A stretch of DNA of 64,000 nt, taken from contig NZ_CP134880.1 of the NCBI RefSeq assembly GCF_032102965.1, forward strand, positions 1,612,001 through 1,676,000. The letters run 5' to 3'. Shown here piece by piece: positions 15,855 through 25,788 of this stretch; the stretch's first letter is position 1, and the number at the start of each line of letters is the position of its first letter. The translations under genes and the position numbers were made by a program. The notes beneath the pieces are model-generated. The model searched no databases, was not told the DNA's origin, and saw nothing but the letters and a program-made list of their open reading frames with translations. The DNA is from Demequina capsici (lineage in GTDB: Bacteria > Actinomycetota > Actinomycetes > Actinomycetales > Demequinaceae).

Positions 15855-16463
15855 ATGGCGCTGCACAAGCACTTCACCGGGCCCAACGTGGCCCTCGTCT
15901 CAGTCTTCGCCGCGTTGATCGCCGCGTCGACGCTTGTCCCCTCCTTCGAGCTGGCGGTCGGAGTGCCGCTGTCGCTCCAGACGTTCGCGGTGATCCTCGC
16001 AGGTGCCTGCCTCGGTCCATGGCGCGGCAGTGCCGCCGTCCTGCTGTACCTGACGGTCGGCACCGCAGGCGCGCCGATCTTCGCCGGGCACGTCGGCGGG
16101 CTCGGAGTCTGGGCGGGCACCACCGGAGGGTTCCTCGCGGGCTTCGTCGCCGGCGCCTTCGCGACCGGATGGATCGCACGCGCGGCGCGCAGGCGCGGAA
16201 GGCTCTCCCTGCCGACGCTCCTGCTCGCCTGCGCCGTCGGCTCGCTCATCGTCATCAACCTCATCGGCTGGGGCTGGGTGGGCGTCCGGTTCGACGTCGC
16301 GCCGCGGGATCTCCTGATCGCGATGGCACCGTTCTTCCCCGGCGACGTGATCAAGGTCGTCGCCTCCGCATTCGTCGCGTGGGCCGTCCACCGCTCCTAC
16401 CCGGGTCTGCTTCCTGCCACCAGGCGGCGGGACGCGGCGCGGGTCGATGCCGCAACCGCCTAG
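15855..16463 (+). CDS. bioY: Biotin ECF transporter substrate-binding subunit
   Basis: 202 residues, six predicted membrane helices. Typical BioY segments are LQTFAVILAGACLGPWRGSAAVLLYLTVGTAGAPIFAGHVGG and GGFLAGFVAG (residues ~38-105). Captures biotin at the membrane and works with BioM and BioN encoded next. Its TAG stop is part of the TAGTCT -10-like box for bioM. The last ~20 residues are charged and cytosolic. Confidence 0.93.
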   Translation: MALHKHFTGPNVALVSVFAALIAASTLVPSFELAVGVPLSLQTFAVILAGACLGPWRGSAAVLLYLTVGTAGAPIFAGHVGGLGVWAGTTGGFLAGFVAGAFATGWIARAARRRGRLSLPTLLLACAVGSLIVINLIGWGWVGVRFDVAPRDLLIAMAPFFPGDVIKVVASAFVAWAVHRSYPGLLPATRRRDAARVDAATA

Positions 16464-16472
16464 TCTGTTCGC

Positions 16473-17180
16473 ATGATCGTTTTCGAGGACGCGACAGTCG
16501 TCGCGCCGGACTCGGGCGTCACCATCCTTGAGCCGACCACCCTGACGCTGCGTGAGCGCCACATCTCCGTCATCGGAGCCAACGGCTCGGGGAAGTCCAC
16601 GCTGGCACGGCTCATCAACGGCCTGGTGATGCCCACCGAGGGCACTGTCACCGTCGAGGGCAAGAGCACCCACAAGCACGGGCGTGAGGTCCGGCGCATG
16701 GTGGGCTTCCTGTTCACGGACCCGTCGGCGCAGCTCATCATGCCCACCGCGGCCGAGGACGTGATGCTGTCGCTGCGGCGCACCGTGAAGGGCCGTGACG
16801 CGCGGATGCGCGCTGCGCTCGAGGCACTCGACGCGCTCGGGCTCGCCGATCGCGCCGACGTCGCCGTCAGCGCCCTCTCAGGTGGGCAGCGCCAGCTGCT
16901 CGCGCTCGCAGGCGTGCTCGCGGTGGCGCCCAGCATCATCGTCGCCGACGAGCCGACCACCCTGCTCGACCTGAAGTGGCGTGGACACGTCGGTGCCCTG
17001 CTGAGATCGCTCCCCGTGCAGCTGATCGAGGTCACGCACGACCTCGACAGCGCCATGCGTGCCGAGCGGACGCTCGTGATCGATTCCGGTCGGGTCGCCT
17101 TCGACGGCGCACCCGGCGATGCCGTCCAGTTCTATCGCGACCTCATCTTCGGCCGCCCCGAGCAGGCACAGCGCGCATGA
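16473..17180 (+). CDS. bioM: Biotin ECF transporter ATPase
   Basis: 235 residues: Walker A GANGSGKST (~31-39), Q-loop FLFTDPSAQLIMPT (the CbiO/EcfA-type SAQ), signature LSGGQRQLLALAG, Walker B IIVADEPTTLLD and H-loop EVTHDLD. Energises BioYN. ATG lies 6 nt after TAGTCT, suggesting a leaderless transcript in addition to bioY read-through. Overlaps bioN by ATGA. Confidence 0.92.
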   Translation: MIVFEDATVVAPDSGVTILEPTTLTLRERHISVIGANGSGKSTLARLINGLVMPTEGTVTVEGKSTHKHGREVRRMVGFLFTDPSAQLIMPTAAEDVMLSLRRTVKGRDARMRAALEALDALGLADRADVAVSALSGGQRQLLALAGVLAVAPSIIVADEPTTLLDLKWRGHVGALLRSLPVQLIEVTHDLDSAMRAERTLVIDSGRVAFDGAPGDAVQFYRDLIFGRPEQAQRA

Positions 17181-17884
17181 ACCCGACGCTCGGGAACTAC
17201 CGCCCGCTGCGCACCCCCCTGCACCTCGCTCCCGCGTGGTTCAAGGTGCTGCTGCTCGCCGCGGTCTCCGTGCTCATGGTCCTGGTGCAGGACGTGGCCA
17301 CCGGCCTGGCGTTCGCGGCAGCCTCGCTGGCCCTCTACCTGTCCACGATGCCGCCGTGGAAGGTCGCTCTGAAGGCCATCCTCTGGACCACGCTTTTCGC
17401 CGCGATGGCGGCCGGGTACCAGCTGTGGCGCGGCGAGTTGCGGCTGGGCCTCGACATCGCGACCGACCTGTTCACGGTCGTGTTCCTCGCGCTCGCGGTC
17501 TCCAGCTCGACGCCGATGTCCGAGATGCTGGACCTCATCTCCGGATTGCTGCGTCCCCTCAGGCGATTCGTCCCGCACGAGACCATAGGCCTGATGTTCT
17601 CCCTGCTCATCCGCCTGATCCCCGAGATGATTCAGATTCTGGGCCAGTCGCGCCAAGCGGCGATGGCGCGCGGCGCCGAACGCTCCCCGCGTGCGATCCT
17701 GGTGCCCGCCGCAACGCGCACGGTCGGCTTCGCCGTGGACCTCGGCCAGGCGCTCCACGCCCGGGGCATCGCCGACGAGGCGACCGAGGACCACTCAGAC
17801 GAGCTCACCGAGGAGATCCCGCAATCGCGGCGCGCGAGGCGTGCAGTGTCGTCCCGCAGGGCGCGTCAGCGCCGCGCGGGCTAA
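17177..17884 (+). CDS. bioN: Biotin ECF transporter transmembrane subunit
   Basis: 235 residues of the CbiQ/EcfT fold: several N-terminal helices (FKVLLLAAVSVLMVLVQDV...) and the coupling motifs AARG-like in SRQAAMARGAERS and ALHARGIAD, which contact the ATPase. The start codon overlaps the bioM stop (ATGA). The C-terminal 40 residues are hydrophilic with an RRARRAVSSRRARQRR tail. Completes a three-component biotin importer. Confidence 0.9.
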   Translation: MNPTLGNYRPLRTPLHLAPAWFKVLLLAAVSVLMVLVQDVATGLAFAAASLALYLSTMPPWKVALKAILWTTLFAAMAAGYQLWRGELRLGLDIATDLFTVVFLALAVSSSTPMSEMLDLISGLLRPLRRFVPHETIGLMFSLLIRLIPEMIQILGQSRQAAMARGAERSPRAILVPAATRTVGFAVDLGQALHARGIADEATEDHSDELTEEIPQSRRARRAVSSRRARQRRAG

Positions 17885-17964
17885 CGTTCTCCACCAGGGG
17901 TCAGGCGCTCGCGGGCCGGCGCCGCTACCGTAGTCCCCTTCATCCACTCAGGGGGTTCCACGCG

Positions 17965-19380
17965 ATGACGATCGCCCAGGATCGACCACGCACCATGCCG
18001 ATGCCCGTGCTGGCCTCCATGGTGGTCGGCTCGATGGTCGGAGCGGGCGTCTTCTCGTTGCCGTCGTCGTTCGCCGCGTCCGCGGGCGTGGTCGGTGCCG
18101 CCCTCGCCTGGGGCGTCGCCGGCGGCGGGATGCTCATGCTTGCCTTCGTCTTCCAGAGGCTCGCCGTGCGCCGCCCCGACCTGGACTCGGGCATCGTCGC
18201 CTATGCCCGCGCCGGCTTCGGAAGCTACGTCGGCTTCTTCTCCGCGTTCGGGTACTGGGCGTCGGCATGCATCGCCAACGTCACCTACTGGGTGCTGCTC
18301 TCGTCCACGCTCGGTGCACTCATCCCCGCGTTCGGAGAGGGCGACACCCTCTGGGCGCTTGCGTTCGGCACGATCGGCCTGTGGACCTTCCACCTCGTCA
18401 TCGCCCGAGGAGTGTCGCAGGCGGCTCTTCTCAATGCGATCACCACTGTCGCCAAGATTGTGCCGCTGGTGCTCTTCGTCGTGATCGTCGCGGCTGGCGG
18501 CTTCTCCTGGGACGTCTTCGTCGCGAATCTCCGCGGTGACACCGCGGTGCTCGGGCCGATCGCAGCACAGGTGCGGGCGACGATGCTCGTCACCGTGTTC
18601 GTGTTCCTCGGGGTCGAGGGGGCGAGCGTCTACTCGCGCTACGCGCGTCGCCGAGCGGACGTCGGCCGAGCCACGGTGCTGGGATTCCTGACGGTGCTCG
18701 CGCTCTTCGTCGTCGTGACGATGCTCGGGTACGGAGTCATGCCGCGAGACGAGCTCGCTGGGCTCAGGCAGCCGTCCGTGGCGGGCGTGCTCCAGGCGGT
18801 GGTCGGTCCGTGGGGCGGCTGGTTCATCGGCATCGGTCTCGCCGTGTCCGTGCTCGGTGCCTACCTCGCGTGGTCGCTCCTCGCCTCAGAGGTGCTGTTC
18901 GAGGCGGCGAGGCAGGACGACGCTCCTCGGCTCCTGAGCCGTGTCAACGCGAAGGGTGTGCCGATCGCGGCGCTCACTGCGACGTCGGTGGCGACGCAGG
19001 CCTTCCTGTTCGTCACCCACTTCTCGGCGAGCGCCTTCGACTTCTCGCTCGCGCTCACCAGCACGCTCGCGCTGCTTCCCTATCTGCTCACCGCAGGATT
19101 CGGGCTCAAGGAGGCGCTCGGCCCCCGCCGCTGGTCAGGTGCGGTCGCGATCGCCGCGGTCGCCGTGGTGTACACCGCATACCTGGTGTACGCGGCCGGC
19201 ATGAAGTACCTGCTGCTCGCGCTGCTCGTGTACGCACCCGCGTCGATCCTGTACGTGTGGGCCAGGCGGGAGCGCGGGATGCAGGTCTTCTCCACGTGGG
19301 AGATCGGACTGTGCGCCGTGAGCGTCGCCGGCGCGGCCGCCGCGGCCGTGGCGCTCGCCACCCGCACGATCACCCTCTGA
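17965..19380 (+). CDS. APC-family basic amino-acid/polyamine antiporter
   Basis: 471 residues, about 12 helices. The conserved first helix VVGSMVGAGVFSLPSSFAASAG (residues ~20-42) is characteristic of APA transporters such as ArcD and YdgI/ArgO-type arginine/ornithine antiporters; GVEGASVYSRYARRRADVG in the middle is also characteristic. Exchange of arginine or lysine for ornithine or a related amine is likely, but specificity is not proven. GGGGG ribosome-binding site 10 nt before the ATG. Stands alone after bioYMN. Confidence 0.85.
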   Translation: MTIAQDRPRTMPMPVLASMVVGSMVGAGVFSLPSSFAASAGVVGAALAWGVAGGGMLMLAFVFQRLAVRRPDLDSGIVAYARAGFGSYVGFFSAFGYWASACIANVTYWVLLSSTLGALIPAFGEGDTLWALAFGTIGLWTFHLVIARGVSQAALLNAITTVAKIVPLVLFVVIVAAGGFSWDVFVANLRGDTAVLGPIAAQVRATMLVTVFVFLGVEGASVYSRYARRRADVGRATVLGFLTVLALFVVVTMLGYGVMPRDELAGLRQPSVAGVLQAVVGPWGGWFIGIGLAVSVLGAYLAWSLLASEVLFEAARQDDAPRLLSRVNAKGVPIAALTATSVATQAFLFVTHFSASAFDFSLALTSTLALLPYLLTAGFGLKEALGPRRWSGAVAIAAVAVVYTAYLVYAAGMKYLLLALLVYAPASILYVWARRERGMQVFSTWEIGLCAVSVAGAAAAAVALATRTITL

Positions 19381-19398
19381 GGATGGCGTCGGGGTCGC

Positions 19399-19944
19399 TC
19401 ACGCGTCGAGCATCGACGCCACTGTGGTCGTGGTCCGCCAGTTGCGGATCGTCATGTGCTTGTACAGCGGGGTGCTCATCACGCGGGACAGCCGGGATCT
19501 CGTGCGCTGTGCGCTGAGCCGCTGGAAGTACACGACCGCGTCGCCCTGCCAGAGGGTGTCGACGCCGTCCCTCACGGAGAAGGCCGCGACCGCGTCGGCC
19601 ATGTCGATGCCGGGACGAAGGAACGCGACATCGCAGTGGTACACGCCAGGGTCGCTGCCGAAGCCCTCGGGGGCCTCTGACACCGCACGGCGCATCATGC
19701 GGGCCGAGACGGTGACCGCGACGGTCTCGACGCCGAAGCGGTCCAGAAGGACACGCTCCGCCAGCGAGCTCACCGACGACGACGGCATGCCGCCCGCGTC
19801 CACGAGGACGTTGCCGGACTGGATGTACGTCCGAACCTGACTGAGCCCCGCCGCCTGGAGCGACGCGCGGAGCTCGGCCATGGGCACCTTGTTGCTGCCG
19901 CCGACGTTGATGCCGCGGATCAGGACGACATGGGTCGCGCTCAC
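19399..19944 (-). CDS. DUF1697 family protein
   Basis: 181 residues with the family opening HVVLIRGINVGGSNKVPMAELRASL and the IQSGNVL motif (residues ~40-50), then the late YKHMTIRNWRTTTTV signature. The function of the family is unknown; it has a compact alpha/beta fold. GTG start at 19942-19944. Converges on the antiporter with an 18-bp gap, and its start is 25 bp from the stop of sufT, the last gene of the SUF operon. Confidence 0.85.
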   Translation of the reverse strand: MSATHVVLIRGINVGGSNKVPMAELRASLQAAGLSQVRTYIQSGNVLVDAGGMPSSSVSSLAERVLLDRFGVETVAVTVSARMMRRAVSEAPEGFGSDPGVYHCDVAFLRPGIDMADAVAAFSVRDGVDTLWQGDAVVYFQRLSAQRTRSRLSRVMSTPLYKHMTIRNWRTTTTVASMLDA

Positions 19945-19969
19945 GCGCTGCTCATCGCCCCGAGGCGGG

Positions 19970-20296
19970 TCAGACGTTGAACCCGAGCGCGCGCAGCTGC
20001 TCGCGACCGTCGTCGGTGATCTTGTCCGGACCCCACGGCGGCATCCACACCCAGTTGATGCGGAAGCCATCGACGAGGCCGGCCAGCACCTGCGACGCCT
20101 GGTCCTCAATGACGTCGGTCAGCGGGCAGGCCGCGGACGTGAGCGTCATGTCGATGACCGCATGACGGTTCTCGTCGAGCTGGACGCCGTAGACCAGGCC
20201 TAGGTCGACGACGTTGATGCCGAGCTCGGGGTCGATGACGTCGCGCAACGCCTCCTCGACGTCCGCGGCGTTGGACGGTGCGGTGGTCTCAGCCAT
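19970..20296 (-). CDS. sufT: SufT/MIP18-family (DUF59) Fe-S assembly protein
   Basis: 108 residues. EALRDVIDPELGINVVDLGLVYGVQLDE, SAACPLTDVIEDQ and WVWMPPWGPDKITDDGREQLRALG are the DUF59 hallmarks, with the conserved Cys in the TSAAC segment. Helps mature Fe-S proteins. Last gene of the SUF operon, overlapping sufU by 8 bp; ATG follows GGAGAG. Confidence 0.9.
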   Translation of the reverse strand: MAETTAPSNAADVEEALRDVIDPELGINVVDLGLVYGVQLDENRHAVIDMTLTSAACPLTDVIEDQASQVLAGLVDGFRINWVWMPPWGPDKITDDGREQLRALGFNV

Positions 20297-20771
20297 GCGT
20301 CTCTCCTTCCGCGCCCTCGGCTGCCTGCGCATGCGCGATCGCATCGCGCAGCGCCATCCAGCCCAGCAGGGCGCATTTGATACGGGCAGGATACTTGCCG
20401 ACGCCCACGAAGGCGCCGGCGTCCCCAAGCATGTCGTCCCGGTCGTCGCCGAGGTCCTCGCCGCGGTTGCCCATAAGCGCGCGGAAAGCCTCGTACACCT
20501 CGTCGGTCTCCTCGAGGCTGTGGCCCTCGACGAGCTCGGTGAGGACCGAGACGGACGCCTGCGAGATGGAGCACCCCTGGCCTTCCCAGTGCACCGACGA
20601 GACCCTGCCGCCGTCGAGTCCGACGCGCAGCGTCACCTCGTCGCCGCAGGTCGTGTTGACCTGGTGGGACTCCCCCACGGCCGGCAGGTCGAGGTCCACG
20701 AGCCCAGCCCCGTGACGGGCACGCGCGTGGTCCATGATGACCTGCTGGTACATCTGCTCAAGGCTGCTCAT
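20289..20771 (-). CDS. sufU: SufU-type sulfur-transfer / Fe-S assembly protein
   Basis: 160 residues. The zinc/sulfur ligands are all present: C42 and D44 (NTTCGDEV), C67 (GQGCSIS) and C133 (RIKCALLGW). In Gram-positive bacteria SufU is a zinc-dependent acceptor that takes persulfide sulfur from SufS. The insertion between C67 and C133 is of the usual Gram-positive kind. Start overlaps the sufS stop by 4 bp. Confidence 0.94.
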   Translation of the reverse strand: MSSLEQMYQQVIMDHARARHGAGLVDLDLPAVGESHQVNTTCGDEVTLRVGLDGGRVSSVHWEGQGCSISQASVSVLTELVEGHSLEETDEVYEAFRALMGNRGEDLGDDRDDMLGDAGAFVGVGKYPARIKCALLGWMALRDAIAHAQAAEGAEGETHG

Positions 20772-22042
20772 GCATGCACTCCGAAGAAGTCTCGGACCGA
20801 GGCGAGCGCGTCGAGGAACCGCAGCGCGTCCTGCTCGGTCGTGTACACGTGGGCGCTCGCGCGGGTCGATCCCGTGACGGAGAAGCGCCGGTGAAGGGGC
20901 TGGGCGCAGTGGTGGCCCACCCGCACCGCGATCCCTTGGTCGTCGAGCACCTGGCCGACGTCATGCGCGTGGACGCCGTCGACGACGACCGCGGCAAGAC
21001 CGAGCACGTCGTCGGCGTCCGGATCGCCCACAGGACCGAGCAGCCGCACGCCGGGAATCGCGTCGGCGCCCTCGCGGATGATCTGCGCGATCCGTCGCTC
21101 GTGTGCCGCGACGTCCTTCATGCCGAGACCCATGAGGTACTCCGCCGCGGCGCCCATGCCGACCGCCTGCGTCACAGGCTGCGTGCCCGCCTCGAAGCGC
21201 GTCGGAGCCTCGTGCCAGGTGGTCTCCTCAAGCGTGACGATCTGGATCGCTCCGCCTCCGAAGACCGACGGCGGGAGCACGTCCAGCAGCTCCTTGCGTC
21301 CCCAGAGAGCTCCGATGCCGGTCGGCCCGAGCATCTTGTGACCGGAGAACGCCGCGAAGTCGACCCCGAGCGCCTGCACGTCGACCGGGATGTGCGGCAC
21401 CGACTGGCAGGCGTCCAGCACCGTGAGCGCGCCGACCTCGCGAGCCCGCGCGACGACCGGCGGGACGTTCGTGATCACGCCGGTGACGTTGCTCGCGTGC
21501 GTGAACGCGACCACCTTCGTCGTCCCGTCGACGACGGTGGCGAGCTGTTCGAGTCGCAGACGACCGTCGTCGTCCAGCTCGATCCACCGGAGCGTCGCGC
21601 CGGTGCGAGCGGCTAGCTGCTGCCACGGGATCAGGTTCGCGTGGTGCTCCGCCTGGGTGACGACGATCGAGTCGCCGGGACCGATGCGGAAGCGTGCCGA
21701 CTCGGCACCGCCCTGACCGGCCGACGCGTTGCCGATGCCGTTCGCTACGAGGTTGATCGCGGCGGTCGCGTTCTCGGTCCAGACGATCTCATCGGGGCGG
21801 TACGCATTCACGAGTCGAGCGACCGAGGCACGAGCACCTTCGAACGCCTCGGTGGCCTCCTCCGCCAACAGGTGGGCGCCTCGAGCGACGGCGCCATTGT
21901 GAAGACGGTCGAACTCGTCCATGGCATGCAGCACCGTGTGCGGGCGTTGCGCGGTCGCACCGGAGTCGAGGTATGCGAGCGGCTTCCCGTTCCTGACCGT
22001 GCGGGCCAGGAGCGGGAAGTCGTCACGCAGGTCGGGAAGCAT
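20768..22042 (-). CDS. sufS: Cysteine desulfurase SufS
   Basis: 424 residues, class V aminotransferase fold. PLP lysine K236 (SGHKMLGPTG), the catalytic cysteine C379 in RVGHHCAQP, and TQAEHHANLIPW upstream. Liberates sulfur from L-cysteine as a persulfide for SufU and SufBCD. Shares 4 bp with sufU and lies 3 bp after sufC, so the whole operon is coupled. Confidence 0.95.
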   Translation of the reverse strand: MLPDLRDDFPLLARTVRNGKPLAYLDSGATAQRPHTVLHAMDEFDRLHNGAVARGAHLLAEEATEAFEGARASVARLVNAYRPDEIVWTENATAAINLVANGIGNASAGQGGAESARFRIGPGDSIVVTQAEHHANLIPWQQLAARTGATLRWIELDDDGRLRLEQLATVVDGTTKVVAFTHASNVTGVITNVPPVVARAREVGALTVLDACQSVPHIPVDVQALGVDFAAFSGHKMLGPTGIGALWGRKELLDVLPPSVFGGGAIQIVTLEETTWHEAPTRFEAGTQPVTQAVGMGAAAEYLMGLGMKDVAAHERRIAQIIREGADAIPGVRLLGPVGDPDADDVLGLAAVVVDGVHAHDVGQVLDDQGIAVRVGHHCAQPLHRRFSVTGSTRASAHVYTTEQDALRFLDALASVRDFFGVHA

Positions 22043-22045
22043 GGG

Positions 22046-22801
22046 TTACGCGTCCACCAGGAAGCGGTCGTAGCCCTCGTTCTCGAGGCGCTCGGCGAGC
22101 TCAGGCCCGCCCTCTTCTGCGACGCGGCCGTTGACGAACACGTGCACGTAGTCAGGCTTGATGTAGTTGAGGATGCGCGTGTAGTGCGTGATCAGCATGA
22201 CGCCCAGGCCCGTGTTGTCCTTGATGCGGTTCACGCCCTCGGAGACGATGCGCAGCGCGTCGACGTCCAGGCCGGAGTCGGTCTCGTCGAGGATCGCGAT
22301 CTTCGGCTCGAGGAGCTCCATCTGGAGGATCTCGTGGCGCTTCTTCTCACCGCCGGAGAAGCCCTCGTTGACATTGCGCTCCGCGAAGGCCGGGTCCATG
22401 CGGAGGTTGTCCATCGACACCTTCACGTCCTTCACCCACTGGCGCAGCTTGGGGGCCTCGCCCGACACTGCCGTCTTGGCGGTGCGCAGGAAGTTGGACA
22501 CGGACACGCCAGGAACCTCGACCGGGTACTGCATAGCCAGGAAGAGGCCGGCCTTGGCACGCTGGTCGACGGTCATCGCCAGCACGTCCTCGCCGTCCAG
22601 CGTGACGCTGCCCTCCGTGATGGTGTACTTCGGGTGGCCGGCGATCGAGTACGCGAGCGTCGACTTGCCGGAGCCGTTCGGGCCCATGATCGCGTGCGTC
22701 TCTCCGGACCTGATGGTCAGGTCGACGCCCTTGAGGATCTGCTTGGTGCCGTCGGGGGTCTCCACGGAGGCGTGGAGGTTCTTGATCTCTAGAGTGCTCA
22801 T
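22046..22801 (-). CDS. sufC: SUF ATPase SufC
   Basis: 251 residues. Walker A GPNGSGKST (~39-47), signature FSGGEKKRHEILQ, Walker B IAILDETDSGLDVDAL and H-loop LITHYTRIL match SufC, a soluble ABC ATPase that remodels the SufBD scaffold. ATG at 22799-22801, with AAGGAG upstream. Confidence 0.95.
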   Translation of the reverse strand: MSTLEIKNLHASVETPDGTKQILKGVDLTIRSGETHAIMGPNGSGKSTLAYSIAGHPKYTITEGSVTLDGEDVLAMTVDQRAKAGLFLAMQYPVEVPGVSVSNFLRTAKTAVSGEAPKLRQWVKDVKVSMDNLRMDPAFAERNVNEGFSGGEKKRHEILQMELLEPKIAILDETDSGLDVDALRIVSEGVNRIKDNTGLGVMLITHYTRILNYIKPDYVHVFVNGRVAEEGGPELAERLENEGYDRFLVDA

Positions 22802-22818
22802 TCGGGGTTCTCCTTGTG

Positions 22819-23169
22819 TCAGGAAGCCTGGGGGGTCTTGGGGTTGTCGATGTCGACGAGCACCAGCTCGCCGTCGACTCGGACGGGGTACGCCTTCACG
22901 GGCGACAGGGCGGGAAGCTCCGTCGCGGCGCCGGTGCGGAAGTCGAAGCGACCGCCGTGCGCCCAGCATTCGATCTCGCAGCCCTCGACGTCGCCCTCGG
23001 AGAGGGAGACCTGACCGTGGGTGCAGGTGTCGTCGATCGCGTAGAACTCGCCGTCCTCGGCGCGGACGATGGCGAACGGCTGCTCGGAGCCGTCCGCGAG
23101 CGTCAGCTCGGCCAGCAGCGCCGTCCCGGGCTTGACGTCGGTGACGTTGCAGGCGACCTGCTCGCTCAC
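22819..23169 (-). CDS. Rieske-type [2Fe-2S] ferredoxin of the SUF operon
   Basis: 116 residues. Rieske ligands C49-T-H51 and C68-W-A-H71 (CTHGQVS; CWAHGGRFDF). Small Rieske proteins of this kind sit between sufD and sufC in many actinobacteria and are thought to deliver electrons or to be a cluster target. GTG start overlaps the sufD stop (GTGA). Confidence 0.92.
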   Translation of the reverse strand: MSEQVACNVTDVKPGTALLAELTLADGSEQPFAIVRAEDGEFYAIDDTCTHGQVSLSEGDVEGCEIECWAHGGRFDFRTGAATELPALSPVKAYPVRVDGELVLVDIDNPKTPQAS

Positions 23170-24353
23170 TCGTCCTCCTCGATGTGCTCCAGTTCCAGCT
23201 CGATCTCGCGCATGAGGCCCTCCTCGACCTCGGGCACGCCGATCTCGCGGACCAGGTCGGCGAAGAAGCCGCGCACGACGAGCTTGCGGGCCTCGTCCTC
23301 GGAGATTCCGCGTGACCGCAGGTAGAACATCTGCTCGTCGTCGAAGCGGCCGGTCGCGGACGCGTGGCCCGCACCCTCGATCTCGCCGGTCTCGATCTCC
23401 AGGTTCGGGACGGAGTCCGCGCGTGCCCCGTCGGTGAGGACGAGGTTCCTGTTGAGCTCGTAGGTGTCCGTGCCCTCGGCCTCGGCACGGATCAGCACGT
23501 CGCCGATCCACACGGTGCGCGCCGACTTGCCGGCGAGCGCGCCCTTGTAGGTGACGCGGGACGTGCAACGGGGCACGGCGTGGTCGACGAAGAGCTGGTG
23601 CTCCTGGTGCTGACCCGAGTCGGCGAAGTACAGGCCGAACAGGTCGATGGAGGCGCCTTCGCCTGCGAACGCGGCGGAGGTGTTGAGACGCACCGCGCGT
23701 CCGCCCAGGGTGACGACGGAGCCGCGCAGGCGCGCGTCGCGCCCCAGACGGGCGACGACCTCTCCGGCGTGGACGGCCTCGTCGTCCCACTGCTGCAGCA
23801 GGACGAGGTTGAGGCCGGCGTTGTCGCCCAGGTCAACGGAGACGAACTCCGAGTAGGTCGCGTCGCCCTTGCGCGTGAGGACGACGGTCGCCTCGGCGCC
23901 CGGTCCCACCTCGATGAGGACGTGGCCACGGACGTCGTCTCCGGCGCCCGTCATGGTGATCGCGATCGGCTCGTCGACGATCGTGTTGGCGTCGAAGCGC
24001 AGCACCTTCGCGCCGCCGGAGCGGGCGACGGCCACCGCCGAGGCCCTGTCACCGGGGGCACGCACGGAGCGTGCCTGCGCGTCCTCGGTGGCCATGTCGA
24101 ACAGGTCGACCCCTGCGGGTAGCGGCGGGACGTCCCACGCCAGGTGGCCGTCGCCGCCTGTGAGCGACAGGACCGGCGCGAGGTCCTTGAGCGCGGAGAA
24201 CCGCCACTGCTCCTCACGGCCGTTCGGCACCCCGAAGACCTCAGGGTCGAAGGACGTGGGGCGGTCGGCCCGCGAGGCGTCGGGAACGGTGGAGCCGATG
24301 CCGTGGCTGTGCGCGGCGTCGGCGGTTGCTCGGGTGTGATCGGTGACGGTCAA
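23166..24353 (-). CDS. sufD: SufD subunit of the SufBCD scaffold
   Basis: 395 residues. N-terminal helical part with [21 protein letters not shown], then the right-handed beta-helix core ([22 protein letters not shown] ... [19 protein letters not shown]) and the C-terminal SufBD helix region ([20 protein letters not shown]). Partners SufB in Fe-S cluster assembly. Start is an unusual TTG (24351-24353) forming a TTGA overlap with the sufB stop. Confidence 0.93.
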   Translation of the reverse strand: MTVTDHTRATADAAHSHGIGSTVPDASRADRPTSFDPEVFGVPNGREEQWRFSALKDLAPVLSLTGGDGHLAWDVPPLPAGVDLFDMATEDAQARSVRAPGDRASAVAVARSGGAKVLRFDANTIVDEPIAITMTGAGDDVRGHVLIEVGPGAEATVVLTRKGDATYSEFVSVDLGDNAGLNLVLLQQWDDEAVHAGEVVARLGRDARLRGSVVTLGGRAVRLNTSAAFAGEGASIDLFGLYFADSGQHQEHQLFVDHAVPRCTSRVTYKGALAGKSARTVWIGDVLIRAEAEGTDTYELNRNLVLTDGARADSVPNLEIETGEIEGAGHASATGRFDDEQMFYLRSRGISEDEARKLVVRGFFADLVREIGVPEVEEGLMREIELELEHIEEDE

Positions 24354-25786
24354 CCGACGGATCCTTCCATCTGGAGCTCGATGAGGCGGTTCAGCTCGAG
24401 GGCGTACTCCATGGGGAGCTCGCGCGCGATGGGCTCCACGAACCCGCGCACGATCATCGCCATGGCCTCCGTCTCCTCCATGCCTCGGGACATCAGGTAG
24501 AACAGCTGGTCCTCGCTCACGCGGGACACGGTGGCCTCGTGCCCCATGTGCACGTCGTCCTCACGGACGTCGACGTACGGGTACGTGTCGGAGCGCGAGA
24601 TCTGATCCACGAGCAGCGCGTCGCACAGCACGTTGGACTTGGAGTTCTTCGCGCCCTCGAGCACCTGCACAAGGCCGCGGTACGAGGTGCGGCCTCCGCC
24701 TCGTGCGACGGACTTCGAGATGATCGACGACGACGTGTTCGGGGCGGCGTGCACCATCTTGGCGCCCGCGTCCTGGTGCTGACCCTCGCCGGCGAAGGCG
24801 ATGGACAGCGTCTCGCCCTTGGCGTGCTCGCCGAGCATGTAGATCGCCGGGTACTTCATGGTGACCTTCGAGCCGATGTTGCCGTCGACCCACTCCATGG
24901 TGGCGCCCTCGGCGGCGGTCGCGCGCTTGGTCACGAGGTTGTACACGTTGTTCGACCAGTTCTGGATGGTCGTGTAGCGCACGCGAGCGTTCTTCTTCAC
25001 GATGATCTCGACGACCGCGGAGTGCAGCGAGTCGGACGAGTAGATGGGCGCCGTGCAGCCCTCGACGTAATGCACGTAGGAGCCCTCGTCGGCGATGATC
25101 AGCGTGCGCTCGAACTGGCCCATGTTCTCCGTGTTGATGCGGAAGTAGGCCTGGAGCGGGATCTCGACGTGGACGCCCGGCGGGACGTACACGAAGGATC
25201 CGCCGGACCACACGGCGGTGTTGAGCGCGGCGAACTTGTTGTCTCCCGACGGGATGACGGTGCCGAAGTACTGCTCGAACAGCTCCGGGTGCTCCTTGAG
25301 CGCAGTGTCGGTGTCGAGGAAGATGACCCCCTGCTCCTCCAGGTCCTCGCGGATCTGGTGGTAGACCACCTCGGACTCGTACTGCGCGGCGACGCCGGCC
25401 ACGAGGCGCTGCTTCTCCGCCTCCGGGATGCCGAGCTTGTCGTAGGTCGCCCTGATGTCCTCAGGAAGCTCTTCCCAGCTGGTCGCCTGCTTCTCGGTGG
25501 AGCGCACGAAGTACTTGATGTTGTCGAAGTCGATGCCGGTGAGGTCGGAGCCCCAGCTGGGCATGGGCTTCTTGCCGAACAGCTTGAGCGCCTTCAGGCG
25601 CGTGTTCAGCATCCACTCGGGCTCGTTCTTCAGCGCCGAGATCTCGCGCACGACGTTCTCATTGAGACCGCGCTTAGCGATCGCGCCGGCGGCGTCCGAG
25701 TCGTGCCAGCCGTACTCGTAGCCCCCGATGGACGCGATGATCTCGTCGTCGGTCTGCGCCGGGGCATTATCTGTAGGGGTGCTCAT
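24350..25786 (-). CDS. sufB: SufB scaffold protein for Fe-S assembly
   Basis: 478 residues. Contains the conserved [15 protein letters not shown] opening, [30 protein letters not shown], and the C-terminal SufB Cys/Glu region ([36 protein letters not shown]). It is the main Fe-S scaffold with SufC and SufD. No intein is present, unlike the mycobacterial SufB. ATG at 25784-25786, 2 bp after sufR; AAGGAAGG precedes it. Confidence 0.96.
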   Translation of the reverse strand: MSTPTDNAPAQTDDEIIASIGGYEYGWHDSDAAGAIAKRGLNENVVREISALKNEPEWMLNTRLKALKLFGKKPMPSWGSDLTGIDFDNIKYFVRSTEKQATSWEELPEDIRATYDKLGIPEAEKQRLVAGVAAQYESEVVYHQIREDLEEQGVIFLDTDTALKEHPELFEQYFGTVIPSGDNKFAALNTAVWSGGSFVYVPPGVHVEIPLQAYFRINTENMGQFERTLIIADEGSYVHYVEGCTAPIYSSDSLHSAVVEIIVKKNARVRYTTIQNWSNNVYNLVTKRATAAEGATMEWVDGNIGSKVTMKYPAIYMLGEHAKGETLSIAFAGEGQHQDAGAKMVHAAPNTSSSIISKSVARGGGRTSYRGLVQVLEGAKNSKSNVLCDALLVDQISRSDTYPYVDVREDDVHMGHEATVSRVSEDQLFYLMSRGMEETEAMAMIVRGFVEPIARELPMEYALELNRLIELQMEGSVG

Positions 25787-25788
25787 GG

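Noticed and set aside
17119..19380. A 753-residue fusion covering bioN and the antiporter
   Set aside because: The N-terminal part is out of frame with the clear bioN and lacks homology; the antiporter has its own ribosome-binding site and ATG at 17965.
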